Shown here: positions 15,062 through 22,835 of the stretch, piece by piece
How the letters are laid out: every line of letters begins with the position of its first letter
How positions within the stretch are numbered: position 1 is the first letter of the stretch
Source of the DNA: a virus
Length of the DNA: 27,023 bases
IMG/VR virus record: IMGVR_UViG_3300023184_000447
Span: 1 to 27,023 of that record
Reading direction: 5' to 3' (one strand)
Program-made: the position numbers and the translations under genes
The notes under the pieces: generated by a model
Databases searched by the model: none
What the model was told of the DNA's origin: nothing
Seen by the model: only the letters and a program-made list of their open reading frames with translations

Positions 15062-17406
15062 TGCACAACTTCAACGCCAATAGCTTTACCGTCAGGGCCG
15101 CGAATAATCCGCTTTTTAGCGGTTGCAGCCGACATAACATTGTCCATTTTCTCCATTGTTGCGTTTTGCATATCGTTCATGTTTTGGTGCATTGCTGCTA
15201 TAGTTTGCAAAGCGTTTTGGACATTATCGCCAAGCTCCGAGGCTATACGGTCACTTGCTGCTGTAGCTGCCTCAACCAAAGGCACATCCACGCCCGGATT
15301 TGCACCGATCCGCGCAACCAATACCTTAGTCGCAGCCTCCAGCTCTGCTTTCCAACGGTTAAACTCGTCCTCTGCCGCTGCGGTCTGCGCCTTCATCGCC
15401 ATTTCGTGCTGCATTTTCTGATCTTCGATTTGAGCTTGCATTTGCGCCAGTTGCATCTCGGCTTGAATCTTGGACTGGTGCATTTGCCCATCGAGCTGCG
15501 CCTTCATCTGCGCGGCTTGAGCGTCTGCCTGCATCCGCATCTGGTCGGATTGCGCCGTGGCTTGCATTTTGGCCTGCTCTAGCTGTTGTTGAGCCTGGAG
15601 CTTCATCATTTCGGGGTCGGGGCGCTGTTGCGGGTTCTGCTGGCTTGCAGCGGCTTTTTGCTTAATCTGCTCCAGCGCCACGTCTAGCGTGCCTTCTATT
15701 GCTTTGGCTTGCTTGAACCCGCCAACGCCAAACTTCATTAACTCCACAAGCATGGGCACAAGCTCTGGCGATTGCTGGCCTACAGGTAAAGCCTCCCGCA
15801 TGAAAGAACCAAACGCGGTCAGAAACTCCACGCGATCTTTCTTGTTTTGCTGCTGGTCAAGTTGAACAAGCGAATCCGCATCCACCTCAATCCTAAAGTT
15901 TCGCAACGGACTATCTTGCAGCAGCATCAAGGCTTGCGGCACTAGAGCTTGATCTGCCTCACTCATCTGCTCAGCCGCGGCGTATTGAAGGATGGTTTTG
16001 GGTTGAAACTTAGAGCAAATTACCTGCGCTTTTAGCCTGATAAGCTCGGAAGCAAATAGAGCTACTTCCTCCTGCATACTACGGAGCCTTAGACCGGCAT
16101 ACTGGCCTTTGATCTGCTGCGCGGTAGCGGTTTCGGAAGCGGCAGTCTGGCCTCGAATAATGTCCGATATGCCGGTAATCTCGTAAATCTGCCCTTTAAT
16201 ATCTTCTCGCGCTCGATAGCATTGGAGCAAGGCGTTTGACAGCACATCAAGCGGCAATAGGTCAATGCTGCCCTTCAGACCGCCCTTCTCCGAAAATGCC
16301 ATCCACTTATCAACAGGGATCAGCGCGTTGTTCTCGCCCTCTGTCAAAAGCCGTTGCAAGCTAGGCTGGCTGGCGTCATACACACCCCGAACCCGGAGAG
16401 CCTTTACCAGCCCGTCAATGCGGTCGGAAAGGATGTCTAATTCATTTGCTTGGTCTTGGTACAGGATGAAGTCAGGAACCGGAACTAAGGTGTCCGAGGT
16501 CATCGTTGCGTACAAAGGTGTGGCGCAAGGGAAGAAACCTTCTAACTCTAGCGGATCGTCGCGCTCATCAATTAAGGTAGGATTGTTCTTGGACAGCCAG
16601 TAGACCTTGCCGGTTTCCTTGTCCCAAAGCTCACATATCTTGGCGCGGGTGCGCTCTTTTGTAGACTGCCCGTAATTGGTAAGCGTTTCTGGGCCAGAAT
16701 CCAGCGCAATAGTCTTAGCGGTTTTCTCGCCAAATCGCTCAATTAGAGCTTCGCGGCTCATGTACACCCAACGCCAGACGCACGTTACTTCTTCCCAAGT
16801 GCGAGCGACAGAATGCCCAAAATCCTTCCAATGAACGTAGTCGGTAGGGGCGCATTCGTACTCAATTTCTTCTTGAGGTTCGGTTTCGCTCGCGGTGTAA
16901 TCCTCTCCTTCAGGGGCAGGCGCACCCTCTGGGGTTTGACCTTCGGCTCGCTCATTTTCAACGTCCTCCGTAACCTGCAAACCATCCTCAGGAATGTCCT
17001 GCTGCCGAACGTGCGGTTCGTACCGTACCCAAGCAACGCCACGACCACCGAGGAACCTATCCTCGACCGCGTGTTTCATCGTTGCCCGAAAGTCAGGGTA
17101 ATGCTCAATCTCAAAGTCTAAGGCGCGTTCAATAAGCTGCCCTGCCACCCGTCCTACTTGGTCATTGTCGCCAAACCGCCGTTCAGCCACCGCTTTAGGG
17201 AGCTTGGCATAAACCGCGGGGATAAGCGTCTGGACGTTAGACCAAAGGATATTAAACTTCGCGGTTTCGTTCGTGTGCTGGCTGCGGTTATCGTCGCGGT
17301 AACGCTTAACAATCTTAGTTGTACGCGCTTCCCACTTCTTAAACTCGTTGTCATAGCTTGAAATGACGTTAAGCCATTTCTGTACACCGGTGCTGGTCGG
17401 TTCCAT
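15058..17406 (-). CDS. Portal protein (P22-like)
   Basis: This 782-residue protein has ATG 17406 in a TAATG overlap. N-terminal SSYDNEFKKWEARTTKIVKR, then FNILWSNVQTLIPAVYAKLP near residues 49-68, is the typical start of P22-type portals. Further markers are the YDASQPSLQRL region, IYEITGISDIIRGQTAASET (about residues 397-416, the conserved 'EITGISDi.RG') and ATAQQIKGQYAGLRLRSMQE next to it. Residues about 570-700 are Gln/Met/Ala-rich helix that fits the long barrel inside the head. The dodecameric portal is the entry and exit for DNA, docking terminase and tail. The order ADP-ribosyltransferase, portal, two small genes, scaffold, capsid is consistent. High confidence. Confidence 0.9.
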   Translation of the reverse strand: MEPTSTGVQKWLNVISSYDNEFKKWEARTTKIVKRYRDDNRSQHTNETAKFNILWSNVQTLIPAVYAKLPKAVAERRFGDNDQVGRVAGQLIERALDFEIEHYPDFRATMKHAVEDRFLGGRGVAWVRYEPHVRQQDIPEDGLQVTEDVENERAEGQTPEGAPAPEGEDYTASETEPQEEIEYECAPTDYVHWKDFGHSVARTWEEVTCVWRWVYMSREALIERFGEKTAKTIALDSGPETLTNYGQSTKERTRAKICELWDKETGKVYWLSKNNPTLIDERDDPLELEGFFPCATPLYATMTSDTLVPVPDFILYQDQANELDILSDRIDGLVKALRVRGVYDASQPSLQRLLTEGENNALIPVDKWMAFSEKGGLKGSIDLLPLDVLSNALLQCYRAREDIKGQIYEITGISDIIRGQTAASETATAQQIKGQYAGLRLRSMQEEVALFASELIRLKAQVICSKFQPKTILQYAAAEQMSEADQALVPQALMLLQDSPLRNFRIEVDADSLVQLDQQQNKKDRVEFLTAFGSFMREALPVGQQSPELVPMLVELMKFGVGGFKQAKAIEGTLDVALEQIKQKAAASQQNPQQRPDPEMMKLQAQQQLEQAKMQATAQSDQMRMQADAQAAQMKAQLDGQMHQSKIQAEMQLAQMQAQIEDQKMQHEMAMKAQTAAAEDEFNRWKAELEAATKVLVARIGANPGVDVPLVEAATAASDRIASELGDNVQNALQTIAAMHQNMNDMQNATMEKMDNVMSAATAKKRIIRGPDGKAIGVEVVQ

Positions 17407-18839
17407 TACTTTTCCTGTGCGAGTAGGTCAGGCGCGGCAACGCCGAGGGCTGCTGCTAATGCGGCATTTCTGCGAAACGGATCAAAGACGGCAAATTTAG
17501 AACGAACTTGCTCTGGGTTAAACATAACTCCAACATCTATCAACTTTGATGCCCCTGCACCGGGATCAAAAGTGTTTTTTAAAATCAATGCATCGTTTTT
17601 GTTTGCTAATGCTTTATCTACCAAGTCTGAGTAAGTTTGTTCTCTGTATGCGTTGCCGCCAAAATCATGCACTAATGGATTTTTGTATGACAAAGCAACA
17701 GGCATTACATTGCCGCCTTCTTGAGTGTGTTCGGCTAACCGTCTTTCATTTAAAACAGATTGATATTTGTCTATTTGTTGCAATGCAGGTTTAGCGGATT
17801 TTTTACCAACCATGCTTGTTAATTGGTTTTTTGCATTGTTAAATTGTGCATCGTTATAAAAATTGTACCAACCACTAGGAAACAATTGTTTGTATTTTTC
17901 ATCTAGCAATACCGATTCTGCTTGCGGTAAAGTTTTGTTAAATACAGTCTTTTGTATTGAATCAAGCATTGCATCCCTTGCGTCACCATGTTTAGCGGTT
18001 AAGGATTGCAAATAATTCATTCGGTTAATTTCTGCATCTTCAGCAATTTGTGATTGTTTTTCGTATTCGTTCCAATCTTTTCTTTTTTCTGCTGACTTTG
18101 CTTTGCGCGTTGCTTCTCTGTATTCCCGTGATCCACCAATCTGAGCATAACCTGATGCGGTTTCTGCACCATGTCCTTGCATAGATACTGCGTTCAGTTT
18201 GGCAATTTCTTCATCAGATATGCCTAATTTTTTGAGCATATCAATAAATGATTCATCTGTTGTCCTTTGCATCATTGCCGCTGGTGGATTTTGCGGATCG
18301 CGTGCAAAAAAGAATCCTTTTTTAGCACTAGCCGCACCTGTAGCTTCTCCAAGCAAATCAGGTCTGAAGTTTGTAATATCTCCGGTAGAACCGTGATACC
18401 AACCATGCTCAAACCCTTGCTGCAATGATCTTTCTAATGGATTAACAGATTGCTCCTTTTCTACCGCACGTTGCGCAGCTAAACGCAATGCTTCTTCTTG
18501 TGGAGCAACATTTAACGTCATGCCTGTTCTGCCCATGTAATTCTCAAGCCCACGCGCTAATTCTGGCCCTGCATACCGTCCAGCAGCCATTACCGCGCCC
18601 TTAGCCAACGGTGCAAACGGCAAAGCGCCAGCCAATATATCAGCGCCAATCAGGAAGTTTTCTGTTTCCCTAGACCTGCGCTCATAATCCCTTGAACGCG
18701 GATCCATTACCGAAGTAGGGGGAGCCATGTTTGCCCTGCCCTTTCTACCCTGTTCGGCAATGTTTTGGTTCATGGTTACCGGCCCTTCCATGTCCTGCTG
18801 GTAACGTAAAGCAGCGGCAAGTCGGTTAGCGTCAGCCAT
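17406..18839 (-). CDS. ADP-ribosyltransferase-like virion protein (putative)
   Basis: This 477-residue protein starts at ATG 18839 (TAATG). Residues 147-155, WYHGSTGDI, then KKGFFFARDP (173-182) and, at the C-terminus, KNPLV (386-390), DALILKNTFD (416-425) and VMFNPEQVRS (438-447) followed by FAVFDP, match in order the ART fold of the phage ART-PolyVal-like type ('YHGs..i..F', 'GfFF..dp', 'kNPlv.D', 'DgvIikN..D', 'FnPeQIkS'). The family is thought to transfer ADP-ribose from NAD, with the first motif's His binding NAD and the late Glu/Gln acting in catalysis. A hydrophobic stretch lies at 62-90. Positions about 17520-18500 are AT-rich, unlike the ends. Enzymatic identity is inferred from motifs, not proven; a host-takeover role is likely. 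Confidence 0.6.
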   Translation of the reverse strand: MADANRLAAALRYQQDMEGPVTMNQNIAEQGRKGRANMAPPTSVMDPRSRDYERRSRETENFLIGADILAGALPFAPLAKGAVMAAGRYAGPELARGLENYMGRTGMTLNVAPQEEALRLAAQRAVEKEQSVNPLERSLQQGFEHGWYHGSTGDITNFRPDLLGEATGAASAKKGFFFARDPQNPPAAMMQRTTDESFIDMLKKLGISDEEIAKLNAVSMQGHGAETASGYAQIGGSREYREATRKAKSAEKRKDWNEYEKQSQIAEDAEINRMNYLQSLTAKHGDARDAMLDSIQKTVFNKTLPQAESVLLDEKYKQLFPSGWYNFYNDAQFNNAKNQLTSMVGKKSAKPALQQIDKYQSVLNERRLAEHTQEGGNVMPVALSYKNPLVHDFGGNAYREQTYSDLVDKALANKNDALILKNTFDPGAGASKLIDVGVMFNPEQVRSKFAVFDPFRRNAALAAALGVAAPDLLAQEK

Positions 18840-19129
18840 TATTTATTCCGCGCCGAAATAGCACGCGCCTTTGCCTGTGCGTCCTCTTTGCTACTAGCAC
18901 CCCATGCCTTTAGAGCAAGCGCCAGACGGGTAGGATCGCCATTAGGTTTCTGCATTGGCCCCGGCATATTGCCCATCCTCGCAAGAAATGATGCTCTGCG
19001 CGGGTTATCGCCCGCTTTTACCGGTGCTTTAAGCGTCCCGCCGGTTTCAGCCTTATAACTAGCGCGACCAGCCGCATTTAGCCCTCCCGCAGGGTTCTTA
19101 CCTTCTTTTCGTGTCCAGGCTGCGCTCAT
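18839..19129 (-). CDS. DUF6321-like basic phage protein
   Basis: This 96-residue protein has ATG 19129 in an ATGA overlap. It begins MSAAWTRKEGKNPAGGLNAA, then GRASYKAETGGTLKAPVKAG, and RRASFLARMGNMPGPMQKPN. This set, 'aWtRkEGKN..GGLN..GRaSY..etGg.LK.PV......RR.SF.ARM.GMPG', is a widely found small phage protein (DUF6321). It is basic, low in hydrophobic residues and seemingly unfolded alone, so it may coat nucleic acid or act in the capsid. Function is unknown in the family. Family assignment is from recalled pattern and is confident. Confidence 0.8.
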   Translation of the reverse strand: MSAAWTRKEGKNPAGGLNAAGRASYKAETGGTLKAPVKAGDNPRRASFLARMGNMPGPMQKPNGDPTRLALALKAWGASSKEDAQAKARAISARNK

Positions 19130-19734
19130 CGTGTGAATATAACGTCCCTGTTAACTCGGTCAGCTATCTTGTAACCCATAAACTTTAACCAAGTGATTGT
19201 GTTCTCATCGGTATACCCATATCGCTCGCCCAAACCTTTAAGCTCTAGCGTAATAACAGGCCAGCCTGCCTCAATCGTGGCAATTGCGCCTAGCAACGCC
19301 TCATGCTCCGACCCTTCGACATCGAGCTGGAGGAAGTCGCAATCAACCACGCCCAGGCTATCAATCGGGATAATCGCAAACTCGTTACCCTGCTTGATTT
19401 GATGAGCGCCGATGTTGTCAGGATAAACCCTATCTATAGCCGCCCTGCCATGTACCCGTCCAAAGGCTGCGCGTCTGCTTACAATATTCCTTGCGTTGCA
19501 GGTGTTAGCTTCCAACGCCTCGTAGTTATCCACATCCGGCTCGACCGTATAGACAGTTTTGAACTTCTGCGACAACGCCAGCGGATAAACGCCTACGTTC
19601 CCGCCAGCCTGTATAACTGTGCGGAAGTCCTTGCACAAATCCAAACTAAAACCTAGATCACCCACTTCATCAAGCGCCGCAGCTAGGCAATGCTCGTCGG
19701 CCTCTGGAACAAAATACCCTTTATACGCACGCAT
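19126..19734 (-). CDS. FkbM-family methyltransferase
   Basis: The 202-residue form starts at ATG 19734, with AAGGG six bases upstream; the upstream ATG at 19782 lacks this and would overlap the previous gene by 62 bases. SAM-binding motif I is TVIQAGGNVGVYPLAL (about 39-54), motif II VYTVEPDVDNYEALEAN follows, and FLQLDVEGSEHEALLGA is the FkbM block 'lKiDvEGaE...l.Ga'. The fold is class I methyltransferase; relatives O-methylate sugars or polyketides. Next to a glycosyltransferase, it may methylate a glycan on the virion or host surface. The substrate is not visible. Starts and ends overlap neighbours, so it is in the late operon. Confidence 0.85.
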   Translation of the reverse strand: MRAYKGYFVPEADEHCLAAALDEVGDLGFSLDLCKDFRTVIQAGGNVGVYPLALSQKFKTVYTVEPDVDNYEALEANTCNARNIVSRRAAFGRVHGRAAIDRVYPDNIGAHQIKQGNEFAIIPIDSLGVVDCDFLQLDVEGSEHEALLGAIATIEAGWPVITLELKGLGERYGYTDENTITWLKFMGYKIADRVNRDVIFTR

Positions 19735-20317
19735 ACTGAACCCTTGTCTGCTCCCACGGCCGAGGTTTCCCGTGAAACACAATCACCTTATCCCGCGCTC
19801 TTACGCCATGTTCCAGCACGTCAGCCTTGAAGCTGCACACACCGTCCGTAATGTCTTGCCAATAAGTAACGGGTTCGTTCCGGAGTGCGTGTTCAAGGTA
19901 GATTTGGTCACCTCCTTCGCAGTACCGTTCGCCAGTCTTAAACTCATCGTATAGGAACTCATGCGGCTTTGACCACCACATCAAGCTGCTTTGCATTGCC
20001 AACGGGTTACGCTTGCCTCTGTATATGTCGCGCATAATCACAAAGTCATGCGGTCTTGCTGCTTCTAGCATCTCGCTGCAATCGCCCACCAGAACCGTGT
20101 CCAAATCCATGTACAACGCGCTTGGCAGCCTGAACAACTCTAGCTTTGACCACCAGCCCTCCCACCCGTGAATCAGCGGGATAGTGGCGCAATCTAACGT
20201 CATATCGGTCAGGCAAACAAAATCCTCGTTCGGCAAGTATTTAGCGCACATTTCTTGCAGCGCATAAACATGAGCCGGTTTGAAGTCACCACCTGACTTT
20301 AGGACGCAAGCAATCAC
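19721..20317 (-). CDS. GT-A fold glycosyltransferase (GT8-like)
   Basis: This 198-residue protein uses GTG 20317, overlapping the preceding TGA (GTGA). It has a nucleotide-sugar domain with LYMDLDTVLVGD at residues 69-79, where DLD is the DxD metal/UDP-sugar motif. It also has GWEGWWSKLELFRLP before it and CEGGDQIYLEHAL after it, a usual phage/capsule GT8-like layout ('W.KLe.f.....iY.DLDtvv..d' and 'GDQ.fl'). It ends with VIVFHGKPRPWEQT, the 'ivhFHG..KPW' motif. Sugar and acceptor are unknown. It may glycosylate a phage structural protein or a host polymer. High confidence in the fold. Confidence 0.85.
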   Translation of the reverse strand: MIACVLKSGGDFKPAHVYALQEMCAKYLPNEDFVCLTDMTLDCATIPLIHGWEGWWSKLELFRLPSALYMDLDTVLVGDCSEMLEAARPHDFVIMRDIYRGKRNPLAMQSSLMWWSKPHEFLYDEFKTGERYCEGGDQIYLEHALRNEPVTYWQDITDGVCSFKADVLEHGVRARDKVIVFHGKPRPWEQTRVQYACV

Positions 20318-20469
20318 TTCTTAGCAGGCTTTGCAGTCTTTGCCGACTCACGGAAGGCTTCAGCAGTTGGTGCGCCGGGGGTTCCAGGCTTACGCATCTT
20401 CTCGTTAGAACCTTGTTTTATGCGTTCCTGTTTTGCAAGGATATTTGCATAAAGTCCGGGCTTGTTCAT
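20314..20469 (-). CDS. Small conserved basic phage protein, 51 residues
   Basis: This short gene lies between the glycosyltransferase and the 107-residue protein: ATG 20469 overlaps the previous TGA (ATGA) and its own TGA overlaps GTG 20317. It reads MNKPGLYANILAKQERIKQG, then SNEKMRKPGTPGAPTAEAF. That pattern, 'nkPGLYaNIhAKR.RI..GS.EKMRkPG..GAPTa.aF', recurs in many phage and cyanophage genomes near terminase and structural genes. It is Lys-rich and likely disordered; function unknown. The overlaps on both sides and the family pattern make it convincing despite its size. Confidence 0.78.
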   Translation of the reverse strand: MNKPGLYANILAKQERIKQGSNEKMRKPGTPGAPTAEAFRESAKTAKPAKK

Positions 20470-20789
20470 ACGCTGAATATGCCAATTGCCATTACTTCAA
20501 CCCCTGCGCCGGTCGTGATCTTCCACGCACCGTCTTGGCTAACCGCGTTCAGCTCGACGTTGTAGACGTTCACGCCCGTACCTGCAAGCGCAGGGAGGAT
20601 GGTATGCGTCAGAATGCCCGTTCCCGACCCGTCCACAATGACCACGTTGCCAGTAGCAGAGGTGCTGACAGTACAAACGATGCGATGCAGATAGTCGCCT
20701 TTTGCGCCTGCCGTACCTAAAACCTGTGCGGTTGCGCTCGCTGCGACGTGCTCATAAGAATACCTATACGGATAACTAACGCCACTCAT
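20466..20789 (-). CDS. Small virion-like protein after terminase
   Basis: This 107-residue protein starts at ATG 20789, overlapping the terminase stop. It reads SYPYRYSYEHVAASATAQVL then GAKGDYLHRIVCTVSTSATG, followed by NVVIVDGSG and a final MAIGIFSV. The pattern 'Y.h...s.taqvlg..GaaGDyLhriv..p' is common for short all-beta proteins near podovirus terminase or capsid genes, presumed minor virion proteins. The Gly-rich strands fit a small jelly-roll or Ig-like fold. No catalytic residues are seen. Confidence 0.65.
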   Translation of the reverse strand: MSGVSYPYRYSYEHVAASATAQVLGTAGAKGDYLHRIVCTVSTSATGNVVIVDGSGTGILTHTILPALAGTGVNVYNVELNAVSQDGAWKITTGAGVEVMAIGIFSV

Positions 20790-22120
20790 AATCGTTTCCT
20801 TTTGTTAAATTGTTGATGCGTTGCCCACATATCGTCCAAAGTGACCTCGTTGCCGGGGCCAACTATAAGAGGCTTTACCCTATCCGGTGGCTTAACTGCT
20901 GGTTCCTGCCGCCAGACTATAGCTAGCATCCGCATGGCATCGGCTGGATGGCTGCACCAGTCGTGGCGAGGCGTCTGCCTGAAAGCCTTTTTGTCTTCGT
21001 CATACTCCCGTTGATACTGGCGTAACGCTTCCATGCCTTCATCGCAGCGCTCAGCGTCAAACCATGTATTAGGCAGCATCTGGCGCACCGCTTGTATGCC
21101 GTCCTGCACGCTTAAATCAGGAACAATCGCAAGGTTGTTGATACCCAGATACTCAGCCATTTGCTCAATTATCGACTTGCCTTGCGCCGCTAGAGTCTTG
21201 GCGCGAGCGTCATGCGGTAAGTAATGTTTGCCGTAATTGTAAGGTTTGCTTGTAACGGTAGAGCATATCTCGGCTATGTTAGCGCCCGATACCGCGTGGT
21301 AATCAATGACGTGTATTTCGCCACGAATGACCTGATAGAACCAGATAGCCGTATCGTCCCTATAACCGAGGTCAAACGCCGTATTTACCTTAACTTCAGG
21401 CTGGTAGTCCACGCGGCATATTCTGCCCTGCTCTGCTGCCTCGCGCATCTCAACCCCGTAGAATGCGCCGAGGATGCTGGCCTCAAAACTGCATTCATAC
21501 TCTTGGTCGTATTGGTCTTTGGAAAGCTGCGCCCTTGCTGCGGATAACTCGCCATCAGGAAGCAATCCAGACTTGCTTGCTGGCAGCTCCAATAAAAACC
21601 ATTCATCCCTAAGCCTCGCCGCGGTCTGCTTTATGTCCCAAAACTGGTTTTTACCCTTTGGAGTGCCACCAAACACCGCCCACCCCTGCCGGTCTGAAAG
21701 TGAAGGACGAATGACGTTACCCCAAACGCTAGGCTTAAAGTCACCGTACTCATCCATAAAGATACCGTCAAAGCCCAAACCACGCATGGCATCTGCGTTA
21801 TCGGCTCCAAATAGCCTTACCTTTGACCCGTTAATCATATCCACGGTCAACTCTGACTCATTGGTGCTGGCTGCCGCAGTAGCCGAGAAGTGCTTGAGGT
21901 AGTCCCACGCCACGGATTTAGCCTGGCTACGAAAGGGAGCTATGTAGGCAAATTGGGGCATGGGACTTTTACTTGTGACCGCTGCCCGGATAAGGTCATT
22001 TATTGCCGCCACAGTCTTTCCAGCCCGTCTATGAGCCACAAGGCATGACCACCGCTTGGTACGGTTATGGAACGGCAGGAACGCCGGACGAGGCTTATAG
22101 GGTATGACGTGGAGCGTCAC
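20786..22120 (-). CDS. terL: Terminase large subunit
   Basis: This 444-residue packaging motor starts at ATG 22120, overlapping the small subunit stop. ATPase domain: adenine/Walker A loop VAHRRAGKT (28-36), Walker B IFMDEYGD (120-127, catalytic Glu124) and coupling motif GTPKGKN (152-158). Nuclease domain: DLGYRDD (250-256) with the first metal-binding Asp, HYLPHDAR near 297-304 and HPADAMRML near 402-410. It cleaves concatemeric DNA and pumps it through the portal into the procapsid. Length is typical. The only unusual point is the Arg-rich RRAGKT start of Walker A, normal for this clade. The head-full versus cos mode cannot be told from this alone. Confidence 0.93.
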   Translation of the reverse strand: MTLHVIPYKPRPAFLPFHNRTKRWSCLVAHRRAGKTVAAINDLIRAAVTSKSPMPQFAYIAPFRSQAKSVAWDYLKHFSATAAASTNESELTVDMINGSKVRLFGADNADAMRGLGFDGIFMDEYGDFKPSVWGNVIRPSLSDRQGWAVFGGTPKGKNQFWDIKQTAARLRDEWFLLELPASKSGLLPDGELSAARAQLSKDQYDQEYECSFEASILGAFYGVEMREAAEQGRICRVDYQPEVKVNTAFDLGYRDDTAIWFYQVIRGEIHVIDYHAVSGANIAEICSTVTSKPYNYGKHYLPHDARAKTLAAQGKSIIEQMAEYLGINNLAIVPDLSVQDGIQAVRQMLPNTWFDAERCDEGMEALRQYQREYDEDKKAFRQTPRHDWCSHPADAMRMLAIVWRQEPAVKPPDRVKPLIVGPGNEVTLDDMWATHQQFNKRKRL

Positions 22121-22383
22121 TCAAGCCACCGGAAGGTATGGTCTACAGGCCCACCGTCTTTGCCCGTAGTTTCTGACCGCGCTAACTTGGGAATATGGTA
22201 CTCAATAGCCTTCAGGTACAGATCAGCGGCTTTACCCGGGTCTTCAGCCGCTACCTCGTTAAGCCAGCGGGCAAAGTTACCTGCGTTGTCCTGAGCTATC
22301 AGCGCAATTGCATTACGCACGTCCACCGTAGTCTTGTTACCGACTCCGGCTTTGCGCCCGCCTGTTTTAATACCTTTTGCCAT
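22117..22383 (-). CDS. Terminase small subunit-like protein
   Basis: This 88-residue protein directly precedes terL with a four-base overlap. Its N-terminus, MAKGIKTGGRKAGVGNKTTV, is a DNA-binding style segment seen in phage small terminases ('GGRkkGtpNKtt..vr.ai'). The rest is helical: RNAIALIAQDNAGNFARWLN then KAADLYLKAIEYHIPKLARS, ending near the interaction point. It would recognise the packaging site and load TerL. It is shorter than many TerS, but common among related phages. The start is supported by CGGA upstream; the region just before it has repeats that may be its target. Assignment is by position and pattern. Confidence 0.7.
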   Translation of the reverse strand: MAKGIKTGGRKAGVGNKTTVDVRNAIALIAQDNAGNFARWLNEVAAEDPGKAADLYLKAIEYHIPKLARSETTGKDGGPVDHTFRWLE

Positions 22384-22404
22384 CTATTTCCGTCTGAAGT
22401 GGAC

Positions 22405-22434
22405 GCTTACTTACATTTGTAAGTGCTTACTTAC
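22405..22434 (+). repeat. Direct repeat and hairpin just upstream of terS
   Basis: The ten-base unit GCTTACTTAC occurs at 22405-22414 and again at 22425-22434. Between and overlapping them is a perfect inverted repeat ACTTAC-ATTT-GTAAGT at 22409-22424. The element spans the end of the preceding small gene and lies 22 bases before the terS start. Small terminases often bind repeats within or just beside their own gene, so this could be a packaging recognition site; it might equally be an mRNA hairpin affecting terS translation. Only the repeats are seen; function is a guess. Confidence 0.4.
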
Positions 22435-22591
22435 GTTCCATTTGCTGCATTGCCGCTGCCAACCGTTTACCTTTGTCAGCTTGGTTGAAGTCTTTAGCCA
22501 CGCTTACAGGAACGCCAACCTTTTTTGCAAACTTGGGGTCATGTGCGGCTGCTGCCATCAATCTAGCTTGTGCGGGTGAAGTGGAAGGCAT
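22427..22591 (-). CDS. Small conserved phage protein, 54 residues
   Basis: ATG 22591 overlaps the preceding stop (TAATG) and TAA ends at 22427. The product is MPSTSPAQARLMAAAAHDPK, then FAKKVGVPVSVAKDFNQADK and a basic Gln/Met-rich end. 'MPSkSpAQaRLMaAaAHdp.FAkKvGvPqsVakeF..aDkg' is a frequent small-protein pattern in phages of Gram-negative bacteria, often near terminase. Its role is unknown; one helix and a flexible basic tail suggest a DNA- or protein-binding accessory. It is too short for many gene callers, but coupling and family pattern make it credible. Confidence 0.75.
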   Translation of the reverse strand: MPSTSPAQARLMAAAAHDPKFAKKVGVPVSVAKDFNQADKGKRLAAAMQQMERK

Positions 22592-22824
22592 TATTTAAGA
22601 TTCTTCAATCTTAACAAAAGCGCATTGTTTGCTTCTATTTGCGCTATCAATTGAGGTGTTCTAGCGCGCATTGTGTTTCTAATTATTTCTTGTAAAGTTA
22701 AGTTAATTTCACCGGAAATGTTTGGCGCAATTGATTCCAAAGCATTTGATATTGCTTTCCACGGCAACGCTGAAGTTACTGGCGCGGCAATTAGGAAAGC
22801 TAAAAACCCTCTGCGGTTTGTCAT
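22591..22824 (-). CDS. Small protein with Tat-like signal and capsid-arm-like C-terminus
   Basis: This 77-residue protein has ATG 22824 in an ATGA overlap with the preceding gene. Residues 3-21 read NRRGFLAFLIAAPVTSALP, with RRxFL plus a hydrophobic core and ALP as a possible cleavage area, as in twin-arginine signals. Its C-terminal third, TLQEIIRNTMRARTPQLIAQ then ANNALLLRLKNLK, resembles the N-arm of this phage's coat protein (SDIIATNIQSRSGELADNVT, NNALLRRLK). A Tat-like exported phage protein would be unusual. It may instead be a small helical protein with a membrane anchor. The gene is AT-rich. Function unknown. Confidence 0.55.
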   Translation of the reverse strand: MTNRRGFLAFLIAAPVTSALPWKAISNALESIAPNISGEINLTLQEIIRNTMRARTPQLIAQIEANNALLLRLKNLK

Positions 22825-22835
22825 TTAAGATTCTT
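22593..22835. repeat. 13-base direct repeat at two gene ends
   Basis: The sequence ATTTAAGATTCTT (plus strand) occurs at 22593-22605 and again at 22823-22835. Each copy covers the last codons (..LKNLK) and stop of a minus-strand gene, just before the next start. The repeats bracket the 77-residue Tat-like gene almost exactly, as if that gene entered or was duplicated by recombination between them. They could also simply reflect similar peptide ends. Only the identity is certain. Confidence 0.45.
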
